This document shows, in pieces, positions 52,243 through 61,356 of a stretch of DNA of 64,000 bases. The notes under the pieces are model-generated. The model searched no databases and was not told where the DNA came from. It saw only the letters and a program-made list of their open reading frames with translations. The DNA lies in assembly GCF_000337735.1 (NCBI RefSeq), contig NZ_AOHX01000037.1, positions 172,000 to 235,999 on the forward strand, written 5' to 3'. This DNA comes from Natronorubrum sulfidifaciens JCM 14089 (GTDB lineage: Archaea > Halobacteriota > Halobacteria > Halobacteriales > Natrialbaceae). Both the position numbers and the translations under genes were made by a program. Every line of letters begins with the position of its first letter. Position 1 is the first letter of the stretch.

Positions 52243-54132
52243 TCACCCGTCTGTTTCGACGCCGCGGAACTCGAATCGCGCACCGCCGGCCTCGCTCTCT
52301 GTGACGGTCACCGACCACCCGTGGGCGTCGGCGATCCGTTCGACAATCGCGAGTCCGAAACCGGTTCCACCGGCTCTCGAGTAGCCGGTTTCGAACACTG
52401 AATCGCGCTCGTCGGGCGGGATTCCCGGGCCGTCGTCTGCGACGTAAAACCCGGACGGGAGTGTGCCGACCGTGACGGTGACAGCTGTCGTGTCGTCGGT
52501 TGGCCTGTCGTCCCGTCGGGACCGTCCTGCGGGTGCTGTCGATCCGTGCTCGACACTGTTCTGACGAGCGTGTGAGTCAGGGCGTGTCGAGCCATGCTCG
52601 ACACTGTTTCGGATCAGGTTCTCGAGGAGACGTTTGAGCCTCGATCGATCGCCGTAGACGACGCTGTCGGTGGTAACCTCGAGGTTCGCGGTGTCGGTCT
52701 CGACGTGGTTCCAACACGACCGTACGACCGGCGCGAGGGCGATCGGTTCGGGCTCGGTGACCGGCCGGTCTTCGCGTGCGACCAGCAGGATGTCCTCGAT
52801 CAGGCGCTGCATGCGCTCGTGGGCCGCCTCGACCGCCCCGAGGTGGTCGCTGTCGGCCTGCTCGCGAGCCAACTCGAGTTTGCCCTGTGCGACGTTCAGC
52901 GGGTTTCGAAGGTCGTGTGAGACGATACTCGCGAACGACTCGAGGCGGGCGTTCTGTCGTTTCAGTGTCCGTTCACGCGTCTTGCGCTCGGTGATATCAC
53001 GGAGGACGCCGACGGTTCCCCGAAACGTGCCGTCTTCGTCCTGTGGGAGCAACGCGATGTGGTTTTCGTTCGGGAACTGGTTCCCGTCTTTGGTGTGGAG
53101 ATCCAGTTCGAACGAGGCCTTCTTGTGGTCATCGCGTTTCAACAGGCGTCGGATCTCCCGCTCACCCGCGGCGATGTCCTCGTCGTCGAGGACGAGCGAG
53201 ACGTGTTCGCCGATCAGTTCGTCGGGCTGATAGCCCGTCGTCGTCAGGTCCGCGTCGGTCGGCGGGATCACGTTCGTGAAGACGCCGTCGGCATCGAGGA
53301 CGTACACCTCGTCGGGGATCGCCTCGAGGATCGTCTCGTAGCGCTCGAGTTCGCGTTCGCGTGCCTTGCGGTCGGTGATGTCGCGAACGGTACAGATGAG
53401 ATCGTCGTGTTCGGTCCGCGAAAGCGTGTGATCGACGACGATCGGTCGTTCATCCGCACGGACACAGACCGACTCGCCGCGCCAGCTCCCCGACTCCATC
53501 ACCATCGGGAGCAGTTCTTCGGTAACGAACGTGGCCTCGTCGTCCTCGTACAGGATCTCCCAGTGTTCGCCGATCAGCGCGTCGGGGTCGTAGCCGAAAC
53601 AGTCGGCGTACGACCGATTGACGTAGGTAAACCGCCCCGACGAGTCGAGGATACTGATCCCTTCCTGTGCGGTCTCGACCGCCTGAAACTGGCGCTTTCG
53701 CTGGCGACGGATGCGTGTCGTTTCGACGGCGCTGATGATTCGATCGGCCAACACGGAACACTGACCGGTCCGCTCGTCTCGCAGGACGTAGTCCGTGACC
53801 CCGGCAGCCATGGCATCGCTGGCGAGTGCTTCGGACCCGTTTTCGGGAAACAGCACGAATGGAATCGTCTCGTCGCGCGCGCGGACCCGGCGTAACAACT
53901 CGAGGCCATCAGTCTCGGGAAGCTCGTACACAGAGACGATACAGTCGACTGGTCGCTTCGTGAGCGACTCGAGACCCGCGTCCGCGGAGGCGACCGTGCT
54001 CGTTTCGAATCGGTCGTTCGCGCGCTCGAGGCCCGTTGCTCGGGCTGTACCGTCCGGCGTGGGGCCCACCCACAACACGTGGATGGTGTTCTGCTGGGCG
54101 TTCTCGCGCGACGATCCGCCCGGTATTGTCAT
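52243..54132 (-). CDS. REC-PAS-PAS histidine kinase with duplicated N-box
   Basis: A 629-residue kinase from the ATG MTIPGGSSREN; the long in-frame upstream part is not family-like. A receiver-like domain spans about 15-135 (IHVLWVGPTPDG, then VDCIVSVYELPETDGLELLR; the usual phospho-Asp position reads VSVYE, so it may be a pseudo-receiver). PAS domains lie at about 150-265 and 275-395. HisKA contains SIVSHDLRNPLNVAQGKLEL at about 405-424, and HATPase the G-box DDGPGIPPDERDSVFE. The N-box RNSVEHGST is followed 16 residues later by QNSVEHGST, encoded by a direct repeat (52538-52560 and 52586-52608). Confidence 0.85.
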   Translation of the reverse strand: MTIPGGSSRENAQQNTIHVLWVGPTPDGTARATGLERANDRFETSTVASADAGLESLTKRPVDCIVSVYELPETDGLELLRRVRARDETIPFVLFPENGSEALASDAMAAGVTDYVLRDERTGQCSVLADRIISAVETTRIRRQRKRQFQAVETAQEGISILDSSGRFTYVNRSYADCFGYDPDALIGEHWEILYEDDEATFVTEELLPMVMESGSWRGESVCVRADERPIVVDHTLSRTEHDDLICTVRDITDRKARERELERYETILEAIPDEVYVLDADGVFTNVIPPTDADLTTTGYQPDELIGEHVSLVLDDEDIAAGEREIRRLLKRDDHKKASFELDLHTKDGNQFPNENHIALLPQDEDGTFRGTVGVLRDITERKTRERTLKRQNARLESFASIVSHDLRNPLNVAQGKLELAREQADSDHLGAVEAAHERMQRLIEDILLVAREDRPVTEPEPIALAPVVRSCWNHVETDTANLEVTTDSVVYGDRSRLKRLLENLIRNSVEHGSTRPDSHARQNSVEHGSTAPAGRSRRDDRPTDDTTAVTVTVGTLPSGFYVADDGPGIPPDERDSVFETGYSRAGGTGFGLAIVERIADAHGWSVTVTESEAGGARFEFRGVETDG

Positions 54133-54408
54133 GCGTATATCACACTCACCAGTATGGAAATATAGATTGGGTTCTTGATCACTGATACCGAGGGTCGAAA
54201 TACCCATACCTCGACTGGCTACTCGGCCGGGGTCGTCTCGTGTCCTGCGAGAGCGACCGCGTATACTCCCTGTGGATCGGCTGAGAGTGCCAGTCGTCCG
54301 CGCTGACGGGTCGGCCGCGACTGCAGTTCGAATTTCGAAAAGCCATTTCGAGATTCGTACTGTATCGTGGGGCTTATTACGATGTGCGAACTTCGGATGA
54401 ACAAGCAA

Positions 54409-57400
54409 ATGAGCACGGACCAGCACAGCGAGGGCGACACAGGTGACGGACGCACGATCCTGTTGATCGGCAGTGGACCGATCCAGATCGGACAGGCAGC
54501 CGAGTTCGACTACTCCGGCGCGCAGGCCTGTCGGGCGCTTCAGGAGGAGGGCGCTCGTGTCGTGCTCGTCAACTCGAACCCTGCGACGATCATGACCGAT
54601 CCGGAGATGGCCGACGAGGTCTACATCGAGCCGATCACGACCGATGCCATCGCCGAGATCATCCGCAAAGAGCAGCCAGACGGCGTCATCGCCGGCCTCG
54701 GTGGCCAGACTGGACTGAACGTCACGGCTGGACTCGCCGAAGAGGGCGTCCTGGAGGAACACGACGTCGAGATCATGGGAACGCCGCTGGACACGATCTA
54801 CGCGACCGAAGACCGCGATCTGTTCCGCCAGCGTATGGAGAAGATCGGACAGCCAGTGCCCCGGTCGACGACGATCTCGCTCGAGGAAGGCGAGTCTGTC
54901 ACCGAACTCAGCGACGAGGACGTTCGCGGGCGCGTCGAGGACGCCGTCGACGAAGTCGGCGGCCTCCCGGTAATCTCCCGAACGACGTACACGCTCGGCG
55001 GCTCGGGTTCGGGCGTCGTCGAGGAGATGGACGAACTCCTAGAGCGTGTCCGCAAGGGACTGCGCCTCTCGCGTAACAGCGAAGTGCTCATCACCGAGTC
55101 GATCGCCGGCTGGGTCGAGTACGAGTACGAGGTCATGCGCGACGCCGACGACTCCTGTATCATCATCTGTAACATGGAGAACATCGACCCGATGGGCATC
55201 CACACTGGGGAGTCGACGGTCGTCACCCCCTCCCAGCTGGTCCCCGACGAGGGCCACCAGGAGATGCGTACCGCAGCCCTCGACGTCATCCGTGAACTCG
55301 GGATTCAGGGCGGCTGTAACATCCAGTTCGCCTGGCGCGACGACGGCACGCCCGGCGGCGAGTACCGCGTCGTCGAGGTCAACCCTCGTGTCTCTCGTTC
55401 CTCCGCGCTCGCCTCGAAGGCGACCGGCTACCCGATCGCCCGTGTGACCGCAAAGGTCGCCCTCGGCAAGCGCCTTCACGAGATCGAAAACGAGATCACC
55501 GGCGAGACCACCGCCGCCTTCGAGCCCGCAATCGACTACGTCGTGACCAAGGTCCCACGATGGCCCAAGGACAAGTTCGACGACGTCGACTTCGAGCTGA
55601 CCACGGCCATGAAGTCGACCGGCGAGGCGATGGCAATCGGCCGCACCTTCGAGGAATCCCTGCTCAAAGCCCTCCGTTCCTCGGAGTACGAGCCCGACGT
55701 CGACTGGGACGAAGTCTCCGACGACGAACTCGAGGCCCACTACCTCGAGCGCCCCTCGCCCGACCGCCCGTACGCCATGTTCGAGGCCTTCGAACGCGGC
55801 TACACGGTCGACGAGGTCGTCGACCTGACGGGTATCTTCGAGTGGTACACCGAACGCTACAAGAACATCGCCGACTCGACGCGTGCCGCGCAGGCTGGTG
55901 ACTTCACCGAGGCCGCAATCGTTGGCCAGACCAACGCCACCATCGCCGCCGCCGCGGGCACCGACGTCGACACCGTCGAACAGGACGTCCCCGGCCGCAC
56001 CTACAAACAGGTCGACACCTGTGCCGGCGAGTTCAAGGCCGAGACGCCGTACTACTACTCCGCACGCAAAAACGAGTTCGAGGCCGGCCCGCTCGTCGGC
56101 GACGCCGCCTCGGGCGAACTCGAGGTCGACCGTGACATCGAGAGCGTGATCGTCGTCGGCGGCGGCCCGATCCGTATCGGACAGGGAGTCGAGTTCGACT
56201 ACTGTTCGGTTCACGCCGTCCGTGCCCTGCGTGAACTCGGCATCGACGCCCACGTCGTCAACAACAACCCCGAAACCGTCTCGACGGACTACGACACCTC
56301 CGACGGCCTCTTCTTCGAGCCGATCACGGCCGAAGAGGTCGCCGACGTCGCCGAAGCCATCGACGCCGACGGCGTGATGGTCCAGTTCGGCGGCCAGACC
56401 TCCGTCAACATCGGCGAACCGCTCCAGGACGAGATCGAACGCCGCGGCCTCAACTGTGAGGTCATGGGCACCTCCGTCGAAGCGATGGACTTAGCGGAGG
56501 ACCGTGACCGCTTCAACGCGCTGATGGACGAACTGGGAATCGCCCAGCCCGAGGGTGGCACGGCAGTCTCCAAGGAGGAAGCGCTCGACCTCGCCCACGA
56601 CATCGGCTACCCTGTCCTCGTCCGCCCGTCCTACGTGCTCGGTGGCCGTGCGATGGACGTCGTCTACAGCGACGACGAACTCGAGACCTACATCGAGGAA
56701 GCCGTCCGCGTCAGCCCGGACAAGCCGATCCTCGTCGACGACTTCCTCGAGGACGCGATCGAACTCGACGTCGACGCCGTCTCCGACGGCCGCACGATCC
56801 TCATCGGCGGCATCATGGAACACATCGAGACCGCCGGCGTCCACTCCGGCGACTCGGCGTGTATGATCCCGCCGCGCTCGCTCGACGAAGAGACCTTAGA
56901 TCGCGTTCGCGAAGTCACCGAAGACATCGCCGAGGCGCTGAAGACGAAAGGCCTGATGAACGTCCAGCTGGCCGTCAAAGACGGCGAAGTGTACGTCCTC
57001 GAGGCCAACCCACGGTCCTCGCGTACCGTCCCGTTCGTCTCGAAGGCAACTGGCGTCCCGATCGCCAAACTCGCCGCCCAGGTGATGGCCGGCGAGACCC
57101 TCTCGAGTCTCGAGATCGACGAGCAGATCCCTGACCACACCTCGATCAAAGAGGTCGTCCTCCCGTTCGACCGTCTGCCAGGATCGGACCCACGTCTCGG
57201 CCCAGAGATGAAATCGACGGGCGAAGTGATGGGCACCGCAAGCGAGTTCGGCACGGCCTACTGGAAATCCCAGCAGGCGGCCGGAAACGCCGTCAGCGAG
57301 GGCACCGCGGTGGTCGATCTGGACGTCGACGGCTTCGAGAACCACTTCGACGTCGCGGAGTTCGACGACGTGCCACAGGCGATCCGCGAGAGCAAGGTCG

Positions 57401-57585
57401 ACTTCGTCGTCAGCCGCGACCGCGAGTCGCTCGAGATGGCTGTCGAAGAGGAGATTCCGTACCTGTCGACGGTAGCGAGCGCCGAGGCCTACGTCGAAGC
57501 GCTCGACGAGTTCGACGGCGACCTCGAGGTCGCCTCCGTGACAGATCGTCCGAAGCAGGCCGCGAAGTGGGGCAAGTCGGAGTAA
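54409..57585 (+). CDS. carB: Carbamoyl-phosphate synthase large subunit
   Basis: A 1058-residue enzyme that makes carbamoyl phosphate for arginine and pyrimidine synthesis. Two homologous halves each carry an ATP-grasp domain: the first begins LLIGSGPIQIGQAAEFDYSG, the second VVGGGPIRIGQGVEFDYCSV near residue 583. VNPRVSRSSALASKATGYPI and ANPRSSRTVPFVSKATGVPI are the paired metal/ATP-site motifs. The short C-terminal domain (about 930-1058) binds regulators. The start at ATG 54409 fits a TTATTA box around 54375; two in-frame Met codons upstream are less likely. carA is not adjacent. Confidence 0.96.
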   Translation: MSTDQHSEGDTGDGRTILLIGSGPIQIGQAAEFDYSGAQACRALQEEGARVVLVNSNPATIMTDPEMADEVYIEPITTDAIAEIIRKEQPDGVIAGLGGQTGLNVTAGLAEEGVLEEHDVEIMGTPLDTIYATEDRDLFRQRMEKIGQPVPRSTTISLEEGESVTELSDEDVRGRVEDAVDEVGGLPVISRTTYTLGGSGSGVVEEMDELLERVRKGLRLSRNSEVLITESIAGWVEYEYEVMRDADDSCIIICNMENIDPMGIHTGESTVVTPSQLVPDEGHQEMRTAALDVIRELGIQGGCNIQFAWRDDGTPGGEYRVVEVNPRVSRSSALASKATGYPIARVTAKVALGKRLHEIENEITGETTAAFEPAIDYVVTKVPRWPKDKFDDVDFELTTAMKSTGEAMAIGRTFEESLLKALRSSEYEPDVDWDEVSDDELEAHYLERPSPDRPYAMFEAFERGYTVDEVVDLTGIFEWYTERYKNIADSTRAAQAGDFTEAAIVGQTNATIAAAAGTDVDTVEQDVPGRTYKQVDTCAGEFKAETPYYYSARKNEFEAGPLVGDAASGELEVDRDIESVIVVGGGPIRIGQGVEFDYCSVHAVRALRELGIDAHVVNNNPETVSTDYDTSDGLFFEPITAEEVADVAEAIDADGVMVQFGGQTSVNIGEPLQDEIERRGLNCEVMGTSVEAMDLAEDRDRFNALMDELGIAQPEGGTAVSKEEALDLAHDIGYPVLVRPSYVLGGRAMDVVYSDDELETYIEEAVRVSPDKPILVDDFLEDAIELDVDAVSDGRTILIGGIMEHIETAGVHSGDSACMIPPRSLDEETLDRVREVTEDIAEALKTKGLMNVQLAVKDGEVYVLEANPRSSRTVPFVSKATGVPIAKLAAQVMAGETLSSLEIDEQIPDHTSIKEVVLPFDRLPGSDPRLGPEMKSTGEVMGTASEFGTAYWKSQQAAGNAVSEGTAVVDLDVDGFENHFDVAEFDDVPQAIRESKVDFVVSRDRESLEMAVEEEIPYLSTVASAEAYVEALDEFDGDLEVASVTDRPKQAAKWGKSE

Positions 57586-57697
57586 CGACTCGCCGAACAT
57601 CGCAACCCCTTGTGGTTTGCTCAATCCCGGCGGATTGAATCGACTCTTTTTCGAACACTGATTCGAGAGCGCTACTTCGAGATCGACGTTCCTCGCC

Positions 57698-59359
57698 TCA
57701 CTCGAGTGTGTACCAGTCGAATCGCTCGATGGCGTAGAAGTACGATACCAGTGGTGCGAGCACGCCGATTCCCAAGACGGTCCAAGCGGTGAGCGTGAGC
57801 CCGCGGGCTGAAACCGAGACGTCGGGGACGGGTGCCATCGCGGAGATCGACGTGATCAGGCTGGCGAGCAGTGTGGCAGAATCGGTATACAGGACGACTG
57901 CGGCGGCCGTCGGCAGGATGATCGCGACCGAGTAGAGGATGAAGGCGGTCTTGCTCGGCATCACCGCTTCGCGGTTGTTCGTGACGTTGACGCTGCCAAA
58001 TCGGGGCGCTGCCGTGCCGATCCCAGTCGCCAGCGCCGGTGTGACGGCACTGGCGACGATCGTGCCGCCGACCAAGACGGCGGTCTGCTCGAGCGAGAGC
58101 GGACTGACGACACCCAACACGAGCGAGACGACCAGTGCGATGGGGGCGGCAACGACCATTCCAGCGACCACCAGCCCGGTGATGGCTTGGCGGCCGGTGA
58201 GCGTCGAGGTGACAACCGCGGGAAGCGCCCGCCCGAGGTCGCCGAGAGGGTTCAACGTGAACAGCGCGCCGGCGGCCCAGACGACGTACAGCGAGAGGAT
58301 GACGGCGACGTGTTCAGGAACCGTGCCGCTCTGGATGATGCTCTGGACGAATCCGATCGCGCCGAACAGCGGGTAGCCCACGTACGCCAGCCGGATCGGG
58401 GCGCGTCTGGTTCGGCGGATCGCCGTGACGGTTACCGTCTGAACTGGCCGTGGCAGGCCACGGGAGAGCACGCCCGCGAGCCGACTCGAGGAGTCGGTCG
58501 CCGCTGATTCGGTGGCGTCCTCGAACCGCGCCGGATCGGCGAACCAGTGGACCCGCGCGACGGCGATGCCGACGGCGACGGCAGCGGTGCCGACGACGAC
58601 CGTACCGACGACTGCACCGAGTGCGAGTGGCCTCGAGGCGGGGATGTGTGGGAGTCCAGCCACCAGAAGGTGGCCGGGCCAGCCGAGTGGGCTGTCCTGT
58701 AGCGTGGTAAACAGTTGGCTCATGACCAGATCGAACCGGCCGGTCGCGAGCGCACCGAAGTAAAGCGCCCAGAAGCCGACGAACAGAACCGTCCGGTAGC
58801 GAGCGATCGGCTCGTAGACGGTAACCAGATGCTTGGCACAGATGCCGACCACGAAGCCAACGGGCACGGCGCTCGCGAGCGCGAGCGCGACGACGAGCAC
58901 CGCGAGCGGAACCGGAAGCACCGTTCCCGCCCCGGAGGCAAACGCACTCGAAAGCACCAGCGTTGGTGGCATAACCCAGAGTGAAAATAGCACGATTTCG
59001 GCACCGACGACGCCGATAACCGTATTTCGAACCGTCGTCGAGGTGAGCAGAAACGCCGGCTTATCGACCTTTGCGGTGGCCGTGAACGCACGGATGGCAG
59101 CCATAAACACCAGAAACAGCCAGCCGACGGCGACACCGCCCGTAAGAATGCCAGTCACCATCGCCGTGTCTGCAGGGGGCGTCTCCCCGGCGAACTCTGC
59201 GCCCAGACTGGGGAGGAGATAGCCACCGACGACCGTGACCGGCCCGATCATGAACAGTGCGAGCAGCGCCATCAACAGCAGTTTCGTCCGCTCTGTCGAG
59301 ACCGCTCGTATCGTTCGCCGAACCTCCGTGCTGGCAACGGTGCGGGGAACACGGAACAT
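57698..59359 (-). CDS. Polytopic membrane protein, probable ABC transporter permease
   Basis: A 553-residue protein with about twelve membrane helices, from LLLMALLALFMIGPVTVVGG (residues 28-47) to VLGIGVLAPLVSYFYAIE near the end. The first 27 residues (RTIRAVSTERTKLLLM) and the TAIRRTRRAPIRLAY loop in the middle are typical cytoplasmic coupling regions of ABC-2-like permeases. It is divergent from the ABC ATPase at 59585, sharing a 225-base intergenic region, which is why a transporter role is inferred. Substrate unknown. A T-run at 57645-57649 lies beyond its end. Confidence 0.72.
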   Translation of the reverse strand: MFRVPRTVASTEVRRTIRAVSTERTKLLLMALLALFMIGPVTVVGGYLLPSLGAEFAGETPPADTAMVTGILTGGVAVGWLFLVFMAAIRAFTATAKVDKPAFLLTSTTVRNTVIGVVGAEIVLFSLWVMPPTLVLSSAFASGAGTVLPVPLAVLVVALALASAVPVGFVVGICAKHLVTVYEPIARYRTVLFVGFWALYFGALATGRFDLVMSQLFTTLQDSPLGWPGHLLVAGLPHIPASRPLALGAVVGTVVVGTAAVAVGIAVARVHWFADPARFEDATESAATDSSSRLAGVLSRGLPRPVQTVTVTAIRRTRRAPIRLAYVGYPLFGAIGFVQSIIQSGTVPEHVAVILSLYVVWAAGALFTLNPLGDLGRALPAVVTSTLTGRQAITGLVVAGMVVAAPIALVVSLVLGVVSPLSLEQTAVLVGGTIVASAVTPALATGIGTAAPRFGSVNVTNNREAVMPSKTAFILYSVAIILPTAAAVVLYTDSATLLASLITSISAMAPVPDVSVSARGLTLTAWTVLGIGVLAPLVSYFYAIERFDWYTLE

Positions 59360-59584
59360 CAGCGACCACCGCCAACTCGTCGCTCGTGGGTCGTGTGGAG
59401 GACCATAGTCGGGAGCGCGTTCCGCATTCAGTAAATAGTTCGCTTTTTGTCATTCGTTTCCAGCAACCAATCTCGGCCGTCGCGGACGGACCGGCACAGT
59501 TCACACGTGCTCGAGTCCGTGTCCGACCGCCAGCCGGCCGAAACATGTGTACGTTTATACAGATCGCGACGAAACAAAACGGGT

Positions 59585-60373
<789 letters not shown>

Positions 60374-60374
60374 C

Positions 60375-61244
60375 ATGTCGTGGCTGTCTTCGCTCCGCGA
60401 CGGCCTGACCGACGACTCGCTGCGGATTGCGATCCTCGTCGGTCTCGCTTCGATTCCGTTCACGATCGCCCTCTCGTGGGGATCGGTGTCGAGTGGCGAC
60501 GGCGTCGTCATCGGCGGCTCCATCTCGGGGATTCCCCTGCTACTGGCCGGGTTGTTCGTCGGCTCCCTGTATCACGATCGAGCGACTGAGAGTCGTCGCG
60601 CCGGGTTCTGGACCGGTCTCATCGGCTCGAGTGCGACGGCTTTCATCTTCACCGCCAACACGCTCGCGTCGATCGGAACGCTGTCCTCGAGGCAGACCGT
60701 CGTTGCCGTCGCCGTCATGCCGGGTGCCATCATACTCGGCGGTGGGATCAGCGTACTGGTCACGATGGTCAGTGCGGCGTTCGCTGACTGGGTGCGGACG
60801 CGCGTCGACAGCGAACACCGAGTGGTGGAATCTGCGGATGCCGGTGAGACAGCCGTCGCCGACTCGAGGTGGTGGCTGGTCGTCGCCGTCTACGCACTCG
60901 CTGCCCCGGTCGTGTTGTACTACGCCCTCGGGGTGCGCCCCGACAGCGGTCTCGAAGTCGGTCTCATGGTCGCGGGCCTGTTCGTTCTGGTCCCGCTTTC
61001 GATCGTGGCTCTCGTGGGGTTGTTCATCGACGCAACCACACCCCGGAGCCGCGCGACTGACTGGCTCCCGAGCGTGTGGCTATACGTTGGCAGCCCGATC
61101 GGCGTCGCTGTGGCCGTCTATTTGCTGGGGGTCGTTCGCGGGGTATCGTACCCGCCCGGATACGCCAGCTACAGCTTTCTCGGTACGCTCTGGTTCCTGT
61201 CGGTGGGCTACCTCGTCAACAGAACCCGCCATCTCGGCGGCTGA
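60375..61244 (+). CDS. Membrane protein (DUF5518-like N-terminus)
   Basis: A 289-residue protein with about eight membrane helices: IAILVGLASIPFTIALSWGS, IGGSISGIPLLLAGLFVGSL, TGLIGSSATAFIFTANTLAS, VAVAVMPGAIILGGGISVLV, then four more after residue 165. The N-terminal half resembles DUF5518 proteins of Halobacteria. It follows the ABC ATPase by one base, so it is likely co-expressed and might be an accessory subunit, but nothing in its sequence shows ABC coupling. Confidence 0.62.
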   Translation: MSWLSSLRDGLTDDSLRIAILVGLASIPFTIALSWGSVSSGDGVVIGGSISGIPLLLAGLFVGSLYHDRATESRRAGFWTGLIGSSATAFIFTANTLASIGTLSSRQTVVAVAVMPGAIILGGGISVLVTMVSAAFADWVRTRVDSEHRVVESADAGETAVADSRWWLVVAVYALAAPVVLYYALGVRPDSGLEVGLMVAGLFVLVPLSIVALVGLFIDATTPRSRATDWLPSVWLYVGSPIGVAVAVYLLGVVRGVSYPPGYASYSFLGTLWFLSVGYLVNRTRHLGG

Positions 61245-61356
61245 CATTCGGTCTCCACGCTCCGTCGTAATCGCTGTGTGTTGCCCACACCGCCGTCGAG
61301 ACGCCGACCAGCGGCGAGTCCGACACCCCTAAGCGCGCGGACTCTCTGGGTCAGAT

